Positions 7,926 to 16,695 are shown, counted from the first letter of the stretch. The stretch: DNA of 52,586 nt from Allorhizocola rhizosphaerae (GCF_003426775.1 NZ_QJUG01000027.1:1-52586), one strand, 5' to 3'. Made by a program: numbers and translations. Notes: generated by a model from the sequence alone, not told the origin.

Positions 7926-8212
7926 CCATCCCCCACACACATCCGGACGTCCCACCAGGTGACAACCATAGGCCAGACATCTCGAAGAGGTCCAGCCGTG
8001 ACCTGATCCCGTCCCTCCGCGTCGTCGCATCCTCGAAGCATCGACGCACTCCGGTGTTGGAGAAAACCAGAGCGGCAAAGGATCTAGATGCAACGTCTTG
8101 ACGGCAAGGCGAAGTTTCGGGACGCTAGATCTGAACATGATGGACATGTTCAGAAGTTGATACCAGGGCATGGTGCCTCGGCGTCCATGCCGCGCATAGC
8201 AGGAGGAAGATC

Positions 8213-8659
8213 GTGATTCCAGGTTCAATCAGGGTTCCGGTTGCGTCGGAGCTGGTGTTTCCGGAGGGGGCGCTGTTTCACAGCGTCGAGCCGGTCATCG
8301 ACTTCGACAAGCGCAAATCCGGTGATGGCGACCCGCAGGAGCGGGACAAGGAAACCGGATTGCGTGTGTGGGAAGTCAAGGTGACGGACCTTGACTCTCA
8401 GGCGGGCAAGTTCGGGGGCTCGCGTGAGGTGAAGGTGAAGATCACAGCGGAGCATCAGCCGGTTCCGCCTGAGTCTCAGGTGCCGGGCTACCCGGCCAAG
8501 GTCGAGTTCACCGATGTGGTGCTGACTCCGTGGGTGGACAACCGCAAGTGCACGGGCAGGAGCATGCCGCATCGGTGCGGCGCGCGTCAGGGCTGGTCGG
8601 TGAGGGCGTCGGCGATGGTCCCGTTTGGGTCGGCTTCCAGCAAGAAGAAGGGCTCCTGA
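8213..8659 (+). CDS. Pra-like activator of AICE replication, integration and excision
   Basis: 148 aa, starting at GTG 8213 behind a strong AGGAGGAAG. The N-terminal ~100 residues match the pattern of pSAM2 Pra-type proteins: VEPVIDFDKR, RDKETGLRVWEVKVTD, VKITAEHQPVPPE, VEFTDVVLTPWVD, then a Cys/His patch (CTGRSMPHRC) and WSVRASAMV. In pSAM2, Pra switches on the rep-xis-int operon. As the first gene of the plus-strand transfer/replication block here it fits the same role. The tail is short and basic (SSKKKGS). Divergence from the regulator at 7191-7925 leaves a 287-bp control region, AT-richer than its surroundings. Confidence 0.75.
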   Translation: MIPGSIRVPVASELVFPEGALFHSVEPVIDFDKRKSGDGDPQERDKETGLRVWEVKVTDLDSQAGKFGGSREVKVKITAEHQPVPPESQVPGYPAKVEFTDVVLTPWVDNRKCTGRSMPHRCGARQGWSVRASAMVPFGSASSKKKGS

Positions 8660-8753
8660 AAGGTTTCGCATCCGGGACGAGCTCATGTCTTGGCGGACCG
8701 CTCGTCCCGGACTCCAACAAACACCTTCGATCCTTGGAAAGGGTGGGTTTGTC

Positions 8754-9384
8754 GTGTCGATTGTAGATCGTTGCGCTGCGGCACACGCCGAGGATGCCCG
8801 CGGCTGCGAGGGTTCACGTGAGGCGGTCAGGATCGTAGATCTGACCGGCGGGGAGACGACCGGGTGTGTGCTGCACGGTGCCGTGCTGCTGGCCTCGCTG
8901 GTTGAGGCGCGGGTGTACCCCGGCTCCGGCGACCCTGGTGGGGCTGCCATCGAGGTCTACCAGCGCGCACAGAGCCTGGAACCGTTCGACTTCCTGCGTG
9001 GCGCCAAGGTGCGTCAGGGCTCAACTCCGGTAGATGGGAATGAAGCCGCCAGAGATCGCTATCTGTCGTACCGGGTTCAGCGGCGCGCGGCGGATTTGCT
9101 GACTGATCTTCTTATGGAGGCGGGCGGCGCGGGGTTGCCACAGCTCGTGTGGACCGTCGGGCAAAGCGGCACCTTGACCGGTCGGGTGTGCTGTGGGACG
9201 GATGCCGAGCGTCGGGCCTCGTTTCAGCGGTGGATGCAAATTCGTTGCGGCGAAACGACTCTCGGACAGCAACGGGGCATGGACGGTGATGCTGCGTGCC
9301 CGCCGCGAGAACTTTCGCGGGGTGCGGGTGCTGCTGTTCGCCGAACTCAACACGGACGTGAACGGCGGGGGTGACGATCAGTGA
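8754..9384 (+). pseudogene. AICE hypothetical protein with a probable +1 frameshift near 9240
   Basis: From GTG 8754 the frame reads a plausible protein (AVRIVDLTGG, AAIEVYQRAQSLEPFDFLRG, QRRAADLLTDLLM, LVWTVGQSGTLTGRV) as far as FQRWMQ at ~9240, then turns into Arg/Gly-rich nonsense. The +1 frame, by contrast, continues sensibly from ~9245 (RLSDSNGAWTVML, VRVLLFAELNTDVN) and ends at a TGA that overlaps the next gene's GTG start as GTGA, exactly like the other junctions in this operon. The intact protein would be ~209 aa. This is either a real inactivating frameshift or a sequencing error. Function unknown. Confidence 0.65.
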
Positions 9385-9635
9385 AGATTACGGCTGTCTC
9401 GAAGATCCTGGGCAGGGTAGACCGGGCGTCGGCTCGGGTGGGGTCGTGGTGGTGTCATGGGTTCGTCCGGGTGGTGTCGATCGAGTGCCGCCAGTGTGGC
9501 CTGTGGGTGGATGCTTCGGACTGGGATCCGCAATACGCGGTGTGCGATGAGTGCACGCGCCGGTTGTTCCGTCGAGTGGCGCGGGCAAACCGGTCGGCTC
9601 GTGTCCGTGCGGGGCGTGCTGGAGGTGCCCAGTGA
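9381..9635 (+). CDS. Small zinc-ribbon protein
   Basis: 84 aa. Two CxxC pairs (CRQC at ~36-39 and CDEC at ~56-59) with GLWVDASDWDPQYAV between them form a probable zinc ribbon, and the C-terminal tail is Arg-rich. The GTG start at 9381 overlaps the upstream stop (GTGA), and its own TGA overlaps the next gene's GTG at 9632. It is part of the tightly coupled operon leading to the transfer ATPase. A nucleic-acid-binding or protein-docking role is plausible, but no named family is recognised. Confidence 0.6.
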   Translation: MKITAVSKILGRVDRASARVGSWWCHGFVRVVSIECRQCGLWVDASDWDPQYAVCDECTRRLFRRVARANRSARVRAGRAGGAQ

Positions 9636-10012
9636 GGCACGCGGATGCTGTGAAGAACGGCGTCAGGTCGGACCTGACGGTGAATCGGTCACGCGCAACG
9701 GTGGGAAACAAGGAGTTCGCGGCGTTCGCTAGGCGGATTGTGAAGGCGTTCGCGCGGCGGGTCGCGCATGGCGATGTGGAGGCGCTGTCGGATCTGCTCG
9801 CGTTCGCCGGTGAGGTGGACGATGCGATCCGCGACGCGGTGACGGGATTGCGGGAGTTCGGTTATTCGTGGTCGGAGATCGGGGCACGGGCGGGGATCAC
9901 CAAGCAGACGGCACAAGAGCGCTGGGGAACAGTCCGGGCTCCCCGGATAGCCCGCAAGCCGTTGGGTGTCAACGGCCATCGCGATGAGCGGTCGGACGGC
10001 GGTGACCGCTGA
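9632..10012 (+). CDS. HTH protein of AICE operon
   Basis: 126 aa. The C-terminal half contains a sigma-region-4-like helix-turn-helix (FGYSWSEIGARAGITKQTAQ, ~residues 74-93) after a helical segment (FARRIVKAFARRVAHGDVEALSDLLAF). Proteins of this type lie directly upstream of the FtsK-type gene in many actinomycete elements and probably bind DNA. GTG 9632 overlaps the previous TGA (GTGA), and its own TGA shares one base with the ATG of the transfer gene (TGATG), so translation is coupled throughout. Confidence 0.7.
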   Translation: MRHADAVKNGVRSDLTVNRSRATVGNKEFAAFARRIVKAFARRVAHGDVEALSDLLAFAGEVDDAIRDAVTGLREFGYSWSEIGARAGITKQTAQERWGTVRAPRIARKPLGVNGHRDERSDGGDR

Positions 10013-11469
10013 TGCCCACTGTCGTAGGGGACAGGTACCCGGACCCTGAACTGTTCACCAGCGGTGTGCTACTGCGGCCGAAAATCCGCGTGCCGTGGTG
10101 GATGTATTGGCCGTACCGAGTCGTTAAGGCGCTGGTCAAGGGCGTTGGTGTGGCGCTGAATCTCGCGCTGTACCGGTTCGGGTATGCCGGTATCCCTGCC
10201 TTGGCACTCGCCTATCTGGGGTTGGCCTATGACTGGTGGGTAAGCGCCGGCATCGCTGGGCTGGTTGTCGCTGGGCTGCTGCTGTGGTGGTGGAGGGCGC
10301 GGGAATCGTTCTGGCGGTGGCTGGGCTGGTTCTACCTGGCCCAGTGGCGACGCTGGCGGATCTACCAGCAGAACTGGCACGCCACCTGCGCCAACCTCGG
10401 CCTGGCGATGAGCTTCGCCGCAGCCAAGTACTACCCCACGATTGTCAAGGTTCGCCGTGACGGTGAAGGCGACCTCGTCACGGTGCGGATGCTCAACGGT
10501 CAGATTCCACAGCAGTGGAGCCAGAAGGCGGAAAACTTCGCACACACCTTCAACGCCGACACATGCACCGTGCGGCCGGTGGAAAGCAGGTGGGCGCGCA
10601 ACCGAGTGGTGCTGCACCTTCGGGTGCGCGACAGTCTGGCGAAAACCGTTGTGCCGTTTCCGATTGCGGCTGTGCCCGATCTGTCAGCGCTGCCGGTGGC
10701 AGTGCGTGCGGGCGGCCGAAAGGTGTGCATCAGCGTCATCACACACGTGCTGATCGCCGGTGCGTCCGGTGTGGGCAAAGGCGCGGTGTTGTGGGCGATC
10801 CTGGCGGCACTGGCCTCGGCGATCCGAGGCGGTTGGGTTCAGGTGTACGCCTTCGACCCCAAGGGCGGAGTTGAGCTGGAGCCGGGTAAGGCGTTGTTTC
10901 ACCGGTTCTACTACGGCGACCCGGACGAGATGGCCGGAGCTCTTGAGGATCTGGTGAAGCTGATGAAGCGGCGTCAGGCCCAGCAGCGGGGCCGGGGTCG
11001 AACGCACATCGCCACGACGGATGAACCGGCGATTGTCATCGTCATTGATGAGTTCGGGGCGCTGACCTCGTACGTGACGGACAAGAAGCTCAAGGAGCGG
11101 ATCAATGCTGCGATGTCGCTGATTCTGTCGCAGGGCCGGGCGATCGGGGTGCATGTCGTTGCGGCGCTTCAGGATCCGCGTAAGGAGATCCTTCCGTTCC
11201 GTAACCTGTTCGGTAGCCGGATCGCGTTGCGGCTGGTGGAGAAGAGCGAGGTCACGCTGATTCTCGATGATGACGCCTTGGACCGGGGGGCGGCCTGTCA
11301 CCAGATCCCGAAGTCACTGCCGGGCAAGGGGTACATGGTTTTGGAGGGTGATCCTACCCCGGAGCAGATTCGGTTTCCGTACCACACCGATGCCGACATC
11401 GCCGAACTGGCGGCGCACTATGCCGCACCGCACTCGGACGGCGGACCGGGATGGGTGGTGAACCGGTGA
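10012..11469 (+). CDS. FtsK/SpoIIIE-type conjugal DNA translocase (Tra)
   Basis: 485 aa. Two or three membrane helices lie at ~43-95 (GIPALALAYLGLAYDWWV, GIAGLVVAGLLLWWW), followed by a cytoplasmic ATPase with Walker A GASGVGKGA (~250) and Walker B IVIVIDEFGAL (~342). The motif order and size match the septal translocators of AICEs and Streptomyces plasmids (TraB/TraSA type), which pump double-stranded DNA between cells as a hexamer using one protein. It belongs to the coupled operon 9381-15373 and overlaps the spread-protein gene by GTGA. Catalytic residues appear intact, so transfer should be possible if its partners are complete. Confidence 0.9.
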   Translation: MPTVVGDRYPDPELFTSGVLLRPKIRVPWWMYWPYRVVKALVKGVGVALNLALYRFGYAGIPALALAYLGLAYDWWVSAGIAGLVVAGLLLWWWRARESFWRWLGWFYLAQWRRWRIYQQNWHATCANLGLAMSFAAAKYYPTIVKVRRDGEGDLVTVRMLNGQIPQQWSQKAENFAHTFNADTCTVRPVESRWARNRVVLHLRVRDSLAKTVVPFPIAAVPDLSALPVAVRAGGRKVCISVITHVLIAGASGVGKGAVLWAILAALASAIRGGWVQVYAFDPKGGVELEPGKALFHRFYYGDPDEMAGALEDLVKLMKRRQAQQRGRGRTHIATTDEPAIVIVIDEFGALTSYVTDKKLKERINAAMSLILSQGRAIGVHVVAALQDPRKEILPFRNLFGSRIALRLVEKSEVTLILDDDALDRGAACHQIPKSLPGKGYMVLEGDPTPEQIRFPYHTDADIAELAAHYAAPHSDGGPGWVVNR

Positions 11470-12029
11470 GCCTCAATCGGAAAGCCTCTACAAGTCAACG
11501 CCTTGAGGGCATCGTCCTGGTGGTCATCCTGCTGACCGTGGGTGGGTTCGCTGGTGCGGCGTCGTTTACCCATGTGCACGACTGGACCATGGACAACAGT
11601 CCGGCGGCGACCGGGGATTGGTTCGGCTGGGCCAACGCGGTCATCGCCGAGCTGGTTCCTGTCGCTTCGCTGCTGGTGATGCGGCGGCGACGTCAGGCGG
11701 GACAGTCTGTCGTCTACCCGGCTGTCCTGCTGGTTGCCGCGCTCGCGTTGTCGATCACAGCACAGTTGGCGGTGGCCAAACCCGGCTTCTGGGGCGGTTT
11801 GGTCTCGGTCGTGCCAGCGTTGGCGTTCGCGGCCCTGGCCAAGCTCGTGCTCGGCAAGACACCCGAACCGGCGTCGCAGACACCCGGCCCGATCGGCGGT
11901 ACAGAGCCGGTTCCAATCAGGACCGGCGATCACAGCGAGGAGGTTGTGTCAGCGGAACTGGTCCCTATGCCGGTGTCGGCCAACGGTCAACGTGACACAA
12001 CCGGGTTGATCGGGATGGTGACCCGATGA
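11466..12029 (+). CDS. DUF2637-type plasmid spread (Spd) membrane protein
   Basis: 187 aa. Four hydrophobic segments can be seen (IVLVVILLTVGGFAGAASF, WFGWANAVIAELVPVASLL, YPAVLLVAALALSITAQL, FWGGLVSVVPALAFAALAKL), with the DUF2637 hallmark FTHVHDW...DWFGWANAVI. A ~65-residue acidic/proline-rich cytoplasmic tail follows. Family knowledge: these proteins help spread transferred DNA within the mycelium. GTG 11466 overlaps the Tra stop (GTGA), and the gene's own TGA overlaps the ATG of the rep gene (ATGA), the order seen in many AICEs. Confidence 0.85.
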   Translation: MSLNRKASTSQRLEGIVLVVILLTVGGFAGAASFTHVHDWTMDNSPAATGDWFGWANAVIAELVPVASLLVMRRRRQAGQSVVYPAVLLVAALALSITAQLAVAKPGFWGGLVSVVPALAFAALAKLVLGKTPEPASQTPGPIGGTEPVPIRTGDHSEEVVSAELVPMPVSANGQRDTTGLIGMVTR

Positions 12030-13807
12030 CCCAAACCGTCCTACCACTGGACGGCGTTGCCCCGGCCGGGCCGAGCACTCCTCGGCCGGGGTCACGGGCC
12101 GACCGGATGCGCATGCCCATGGCCAACAACGTGCTGCGCGATGTGGCCGAATCGTTCGGGGTGTGCGTGCGCCCGCTGGCGATCCGGCGCACCGACACCC
12201 ACACCGGAGTTACCGAAGTCATCGACGTGCCGTGTGGTGCCCGGTTGGCGTCGCAGTGCAAGCCGTGCGCGGAACGGAATCGGCGGTTGCGGATACAGCA
12301 GATCCGCGAGGGCTGGCACCTGGCGGAGGAACCCACGCCCGCCCCGGAGCGACCGGCCGATGACGTTGTCGCTCTCGTCTCCACGCGGGCGCATCTGGAG
12401 TTCGACCGGGCACAGCTGATGACCGAGAAGATGACGCCGGAGGAGCGTCAGGCCGAGCTTGCCGCGATCGATGAGGCGATCACCGAAGTAGACCAGGATT
12501 TAGCCGGCTGTCGGGTGCGGGGGCGGCTGGTCGCCTGCCGGGACGGCAAGAAACCACTGTCGCGGTCGACCAGACGACGGGCTGATGCGGCCGAGCTGCC
12601 TCGGCTGCCGGTGGCCGATCGTACGGTTGGGCGCACGTTTGCGGCCAAGGATGGCCGGACGTTCCGGCCGTCGACGCTGCTGACAGTCACTCTCGGCTCA
12701 CATGGCAAGGTGCACACGGGCGCGCGTACTCGGCGGGGTCGGCTGGTGCCATGCGAGTGTGGAACCCTGCACGGGCAACGCGATCCGCTGCTGGGCACGC
12801 CGCTTGACCCGCAGTCGTACGACTACCGTCAGGCTGCGATCGACGCTATCCACTTCGCGGCCCTGCTCGACCGGTTTTGGCAGAACCTACGCCGGGCGGT
12901 CGGCTGGAAGGTGCAATATGCCGGGGCGGTCGAGCTCCAAAAACGGCTGGCACCGCACGCTCACTTCGCCGTGCGGGGCACGATGCCGCGCAAGCTCATG
13001 CACCAGGTGGCCGCCGCTACCTACCACCAGGTGTGGTGGCCACCGTTCGACACCATGCGCTTCAACGTCGAGCAACCACCCATCTGGGATACCGACAAGC
13101 GGTCCTATGTGGATCCGAAGACGGGTGAGCCTTTGCTGGCCTGGGCCGAGGCAATCAAGGCGACCACCGAGGAGGAAGCCGAACCGGCGTGTGTGGTGCG
13201 GTTGGGCAAGGTCGATCCGCGCGGCATCGAGCACGGCACCCGTGATGCTGAGCGGTCGATCCGCTACGTGACCAAATACCTGACGAAAGACTTGGTCGAG
13301 CATGCCCCGGTCGGGTCGGAGGAGCAGCAAGCACACTTCGATCGGCTGCGGTCGGAACTGGCGGTGTTGCCCTGCTCGCCCCGGTGCGCCAACTGGCTGC
13401 TCTACGGCGTCCAACCGGACAAGGCTAAACCGGGCTTGGTGCCCGGACGGTGCACGGGCAAAGTCCACCAGGAACGCACGCTCGGCTTCACCGGACGACG
13501 GGTGCTCATCTCGCGCCAATGGTCGGGCAAGACCCTCGCCGACCATAGGGCAGACCAACGCGACTGGATCCGCACCGTCCTATCCGGAGCGTTAGCCGAC
13601 GACGAGCAGCAGTCGGCCGATACGGGCTCGCGGTACACATTCGAACTCGCCAAACCCGACGACCCGGACGTGCCCTCCGTGCGGGTGCGCATCCTGCGCT
13701 CCATCGCCGAACGCCAACGGTGGAAAGCCCAACTCCAGCAGCTACGCGACGACCCACCAACCGTTTCGGCAAACGAGATCAACAACGGGGAGGAAGGCAA
13801 TGAGTGA
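12026..13807 (+). CDS. repSA: RepSA-type rolling-circle replication initiator
   Basis: 593 aa, the usual size for the pSAM2 RepSA family. The N-terminus holds a zinc-type cluster (CGARLASQCKPCAERNRR, ~70-87). The HUH-like motif PHAHFAVRG lies at ~310 and the tyrosine motif YVTKYLTK at ~413, the expected catalytic layout for nicking at a double-strand origin. Another Cys cluster (LPCSPRCANWLLYG) follows near 450. ATG 12026 overlaps the Spd stop (ATGA); xis begins eight bases before this stop. It is the autonomous replication function that distinguishes AICEs from simple prophage-like elements. All motifs look intact. Confidence 0.9.
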   Translation: MTQTVLPLDGVAPAGPSTPRPGSRADRMRMPMANNVLRDVAESFGVCVRPLAIRRTDTHTGVTEVIDVPCGARLASQCKPCAERNRRLRIQQIREGWHLAEEPTPAPERPADDVVALVSTRAHLEFDRAQLMTEKMTPEERQAELAAIDEAITEVDQDLAGCRVRGRLVACRDGKKPLSRSTRRRADAAELPRLPVADRTVGRTFAAKDGRTFRPSTLLTVTLGSHGKVHTGARTRRGRLVPCECGTLHGQRDPLLGTPLDPQSYDYRQAAIDAIHFAALLDRFWQNLRRAVGWKVQYAGAVELQKRLAPHAHFAVRGTMPRKLMHQVAAATYHQVWWPPFDTMRFNVEQPPIWDTDKRSYVDPKTGEPLLAWAEAIKATTEEEAEPACVVRLGKVDPRGIEHGTRDAERSIRYVTKYLTKDLVEHAPVGSEEQQAHFDRLRSELAVLPCSPRCANWLLYGVQPDKAKPGLVPGRCTGKVHQERTLGFTGRRVLISRQWSGKTLADHRADQRDWIRTVLSGALADDEQQSADTGSRYTFELAKPDDPDVPSVRVRILRSIAERQRWKAQLQQLRDDPPTVSANEINNGEEGNE

Positions 13808-13991
13808 TGACGACCTGTTAACGATTCCCGAGGTATGCGAGATCCTCAAGCCGCTGTCGAAGAGGACGTTCTACCGGTGGCGGGAGACGGGCAAGGCTCC
13901 CGACTGTATCCGCTTGCCCAACAACGAACTGCGCGTCTATCGCCGGGATCTGCGGCGTTGGCTGGAGCGGCGTCGGGAGGCGGCTGCATGA
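13800..13991 (+). CDS. xis: Excisionase (Xis), MerR-like winged helix
   Basis: 63 aa. It consists almost wholly of a winged-helix fold: LLTIPEVCEILKPLSKRTFY (helix-turn-helix), RWRETGKAPDCIRLPNNELR (wing) and a basic end (RRWLERRREAAA). This matches small excisionases that bend att-site DNA and bias the integrase toward excision. It overlaps the rep gene by eight bases and the integrase by ATGA, so Rep, Xis and Int are co-translated, as in pSAM2 where Pra activates the three together. Confidence 0.9.
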   Translation: MSDDDLLTIPEVCEILKPLSKRTFYRWRETGKAPDCIRLPNNELRVYRRDLRRWLERRREAAA

Positions 13992-15373
13992 GTACCAGCC
14001 GACAGGTAAAGATCTACGATATCCAAACCCGCGTCAGCCCTGTTACGAAGAAGAAGTCGTACATCGTCCGGTGGACGGTCGGCGGCAAGGAGTCTTCCAG
14101 GTCGTTCGCGAGCAGGGCACTCGCGGACAACTTCAGAACTGACCTGAAGAAGGCCGTATCGGCCGGTGAACTCTTCGACGTGGAAACCGGCCTGCCGGAA
14201 TCGATGCAGCCAAAACCTGCCGGTGAAACGGTCTTCGCGTTCGCGCAAACGTATGTGAAGGCCAAATGGCCAGACGCGGCGGCGAACTCTCGCCGGGGAA
14301 TCATCGAATCCGTTGTCGGCGTAGTGATAGCGCTGGTCAAGCAAGATGCCGGCCGTCCGGATCCGAAGGTGCTACGCGCTGCGTTGAGCGCATTCCTCAC
14401 TCCTGGCGCTGAGCTACCCGGCACACCCGAGGCCGCAGACGCGATCCGGTGGATTGAGGACGCGTCGCTACCCATCAAAGCGCTCGCGGACGTTGCCATT
14501 GTCCGGGACGCTCTCGATGAGCTCGGCAAGAAGCTGGATGGGACGGCGGCGGCTCCAAAAACCCGGCGTCGCAAGCGGGTCATCTTCTACAACCTGCTTG
14601 AATACGCTATCGAGCTGGGCCACCTGGACAGCAACCCGCTGGATCGTCTCCGGATCAAGTCGAAGCGCAAGACGAAGATCACGGAAGCCGTAGACCGGCG
14701 TGTCGTCGCAAACCCGCTTCAGATGGTGGCGCTCCTGATCGCAGTCGCTTCGATCGGTGGCCGTATCAAGGATCGCGGCTTGCGACTGGTGGCGTTCTTC
14801 GCCTGCATGTACTTCGCGGGGATGCGTCCCGGCGAGGTCGCCGGACTACGGGAACAGGACTGCTATCTCCCCGACTCCGGGTGGGGCCGACTGACCCTTG
14901 CCAACAACGAAACCGAGGCCGGGAAGAAGTGGACAGACTCCGGCGAACGTCACGACCAACGCGGCCTGAAGCATCGGGCCGACAACGAGACACGCCCGGT
15001 GCCTATCCCGCCGATCCTGGTTCAGCTCCTCCGCTGGCACGTCGGGACTTTCGGCGTCGCGGCGGACGGACGGCTGTTTCAGAGCCCAACGGGCGGGGTG
15101 GTCGGTCAAACCACCTACAACCGCGTATGGACGGAGGCGCGCAAGCTGGCTCTCACCCAGGCCCAGGTGCTCTCGCCTCTTGTCAAGCGGCCCTACGACA
15201 TCCGGCATGCTGCCCTGTCGCTGTGGCTCAACTCCGGTGTTCCCGCGACGAACGTGGCGGAGCGGGCGGGGCAGTCGGTTGAGGTGCTCTTGAAGATCTA
15301 TGCGAAGTGCATCGACGGTGACGAGGCGATCATGAATAAGCGAATAGAGGACGGGCTCGGGCTACCTTGCTAG
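13988..15373 (+). CDS. int: Tyrosine-family site-specific integrase
   Basis: 461 aa. An N-terminal arm/core-binding region is followed by the catalytic domain: GMRPGEVAGL (Arg I, ~277), RPYDIRHAA (HxxR-type box as DIRH, ~400), AGQSVEVLL (~426) and KIYAKCIDG with the nucleophilic tyrosine (~437). The box II position usually filled by His (GHS) is Gln here (GQS), an oddity worth noting since this His is usually a catalytic residue. The gene ends 203 bp from a convergent tRNA gene, the usual attachment target. ATG 13988 overlaps the xis stop. A strong terminator lies just after the stop. Confidence 0.92.
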   Translation: MSTSRQVKIYDIQTRVSPVTKKKSYIVRWTVGGKESSRSFASRALADNFRTDLKKAVSAGELFDVETGLPESMQPKPAGETVFAFAQTYVKAKWPDAAANSRRGIIESVVGVVIALVKQDAGRPDPKVLRAALSAFLTPGAELPGTPEAADAIRWIEDASLPIKALADVAIVRDALDELGKKLDGTAAAPKTRRRKRVIFYNLLEYAIELGHLDSNPLDRLRIKSKRKTKITEAVDRRVVANPLQMVALLIAVASIGGRIKDRGLRLVAFFACMYFAGMRPGEVAGLREQDCYLPDSGWGRLTLANNETEAGKKWTDSGERHDQRGLKHRADNETRPVPIPPILVQLLRWHVGTFGVAADGRLFQSPTGGVVGQTTYNRVWTEARKLALTQAQVLSPLVKRPYDIRHAALSLWLNSGVPATNVAERAGQSVEVLLKIYAKCIDGDEAIMNKRIEDGLGLPC

Positions 15374-15385
15374 CCCGCTATGCTG

Positions 15386-15419
15386 AGGCCGGTTCTGCGG
15401 AAGGCGGGACCGGCCTTTT
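15386..15419 (+). terminator. Intrinsic terminator after the integrase gene
   Basis: Perfect 8-bp arms AGGCCGGT (15386-15393) and ACCGGCCT (15409-15416) enclose a 15-base loop and run directly into TTTT. This closes the long rep-xis-int transcript before the tRNA gene on the opposite strand. Confidence 0.85.
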
Positions 15420-15575
15420 CGCTTCTCGACCTGGGAAAATGCTCTCAAGGTCATCCCGGGTATGTCCCGGAACCCGCGACAAACGGCGGTCTTTGATGGC
15501 GCCTGGCTGCATCTTTGTACGATTTCGCAGTCGCGAATATAAGCAGGTCAGCGGCGGAATGAGAGATCAGATGCG

Positions 15576-15649
15576 TGGGGCGGGCGGGGATCGAACCCGC
15601 GACCGGCGGATTATGAGTCCGCTGCTCTAACCGGCTGAGCTACCGCCCC
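15576..15649 (-). tRNA. tRNA with CAT anticodon (tRNA-Met elongator or tRNA-Ile2)
   Basis: The minus strand folds as a complete 74-nt cloverleaf. The acceptor stem pairs GGGGCGG with CCGCCCC (discriminator A), the D arm reads TAGCTCAGCCGGTTAGAGC, the anticodon stem GCGGA/TCCGC carries the loop CTCATAA, and the T arm is GCGGG-TTCGATC-CCCGC. CCA is not encoded. The CAT anticodon fits either elongator Met or, if the C is modified to lysidine, Ile (AUA); identity elements cannot settle this by eye. It is the probable integration target of the adjacent AICE, and it remains intact after integration. Confidence 0.93.
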
Positions 15650-15780
15650 GGCGCCGCAAAGCCTACCCGATCGTGCCGGGCATGTGATGGCCCGCTGGAG
15701 GTGTGGCGTGGAGGAGGCGATTTGGGGGTTGTGTTCGAGTGTGCTCTAAGGCCTAGCGTCGGTGCGGGAGGAATCGTGTG

Positions 15781-16650
15781 ATGAGGCTTGGACTGCACTA
15801 CTGGAACTTTTCGAATCCCCCGGAGCCGTTGGCGATCGGCACGACGCTGGCGGAGACCGCGCGGGTGGCCGAGCAGGCGGGCATCGCGTCGTTTACGGTG
15901 ATGGACCATTTCTTCCAGATGGAAGGTACGGGCTCGGCCGACGAACCGATGCTGGAGGGGTACACGACGCTGGGGTTTGTCGCGGGGAAGACCGAACGGA
16001 TGACGCTCGGCCTGCTCGTCACGGGGGTCATGCATCGGTACCCTGGCCTGCTCGCCAAGACGGTGACCACGCTGGATGTGCTGTCCGGGGGCCGCGCACG
16101 GTTGGGCATCGGCGCCTCGTGGTATGAGCGGGAGCAGCGTGGTCTGGGCGTGCCGGTGGTCCCGATCCGTGAGCGGTTCGAGCGGCTGGAGGAGACGCTG
16201 CGGATCTGCCTGCAGATGTGGAGCGACGATGACGGCCCGTTCCATGGGCGGCACTACCAGCTTGCCGAGACGCTGTGCGTGCCCGCGCCGCTGAGCCGGC
16301 CCCGCCCGCCGATCATGATTGGTGGCGGTGGCGAGCAGAAGACCCTGCGGCTGGTGGCCCGCTACGCCGACGCGTGCAACGTGTTCGGGACGAGCCCGGC
16401 CGATGTGGCCCGCAAGTTTGACGTGCTGCGTGGGCACTGCGAGGCCGAGGGGCGCGACTACGACCGGATCGAAAAGACCGTGCTGTTCGTGCGTCCCGTG
16501 CTCGCCGACATCGACGCATTCCTCGCCGACGCGGCCGCATACGCCAAGCTGGGCGTGGCCGAAATCCAGCTGATGCCGGACCGGCATCCGGTCGAGTTCG
16601 CCGAGCAGGTCGCGCAGCGCATTGTCCCGCGGCTGGCCGAAATCTCTTGA
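15781..16650 (+). CDS. LLM-class F420-dependent oxidoreductase
   Basis: 289 aa, luciferase-like TIM-barrel family. Visible hallmarks are MRLGLHYWNF at the start, FTVMDHFFQ, LGFVAGKTERMTLGLLVTGV, RYPGLLAKTVTTLDVLSGGR and LGIGASWYEREQRGLGVPV. The RYP-x-LLAK...LSGGR...GIGASW succession is typical of actinobacterial F420-dependent members that use reduced F420 for two-electron reductions; the substrate is unknown. GGGAGGAA lies ~8 bases before ATG 15781 (GTG 15778 is also possible). It looks like a stand-alone chromosomal gene just beyond the AICE and is not clearly part of the biosynthetic set. Confidence 0.85.
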   Translation: MRLGLHYWNFSNPPEPLAIGTTLAETARVAEQAGIASFTVMDHFFQMEGTGSADEPMLEGYTTLGFVAGKTERMTLGLLVTGVMHRYPGLLAKTVTTLDVLSGGRARLGIGASWYEREQRGLGVPVVPIRERFERLEETLRICLQMWSDDDGPFHGRHYQLAETLCVPAPLSRPRPPIMIGGGGEQKTLRLVARYADACNVFGTSPADVARKFDVLRGHCEAEGRDYDRIEKTVLFVRPVLADIDAFLADAAAYAKLGVAEIQLMPDRHPVEFAEQVAQRIVPRLAEIS

Positions 16651-16695
16651 ACTCTCGCATTGCGGGCCCGCCCGCCATGCGATAGACCCATTCGC

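Larger units (their letters stand above)
15374..15780. other. Element right end: terminator, tRNA/att region and spacer
   Basis: This gap between int and the first chromosomal gene holds an intrinsic terminator (15386-15419) and the minus-strand tRNA gene (15576-15649). The attachment core should lie over the tRNA 3' half (from 15576), as in other tRNA-integrating AICEs; its exact limits cannot be set without the other att copy. The 15650-15765 stretch shows no clear feature beyond the GGGAGGAA ribosome site of the next gene. Confidence 0.7.
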
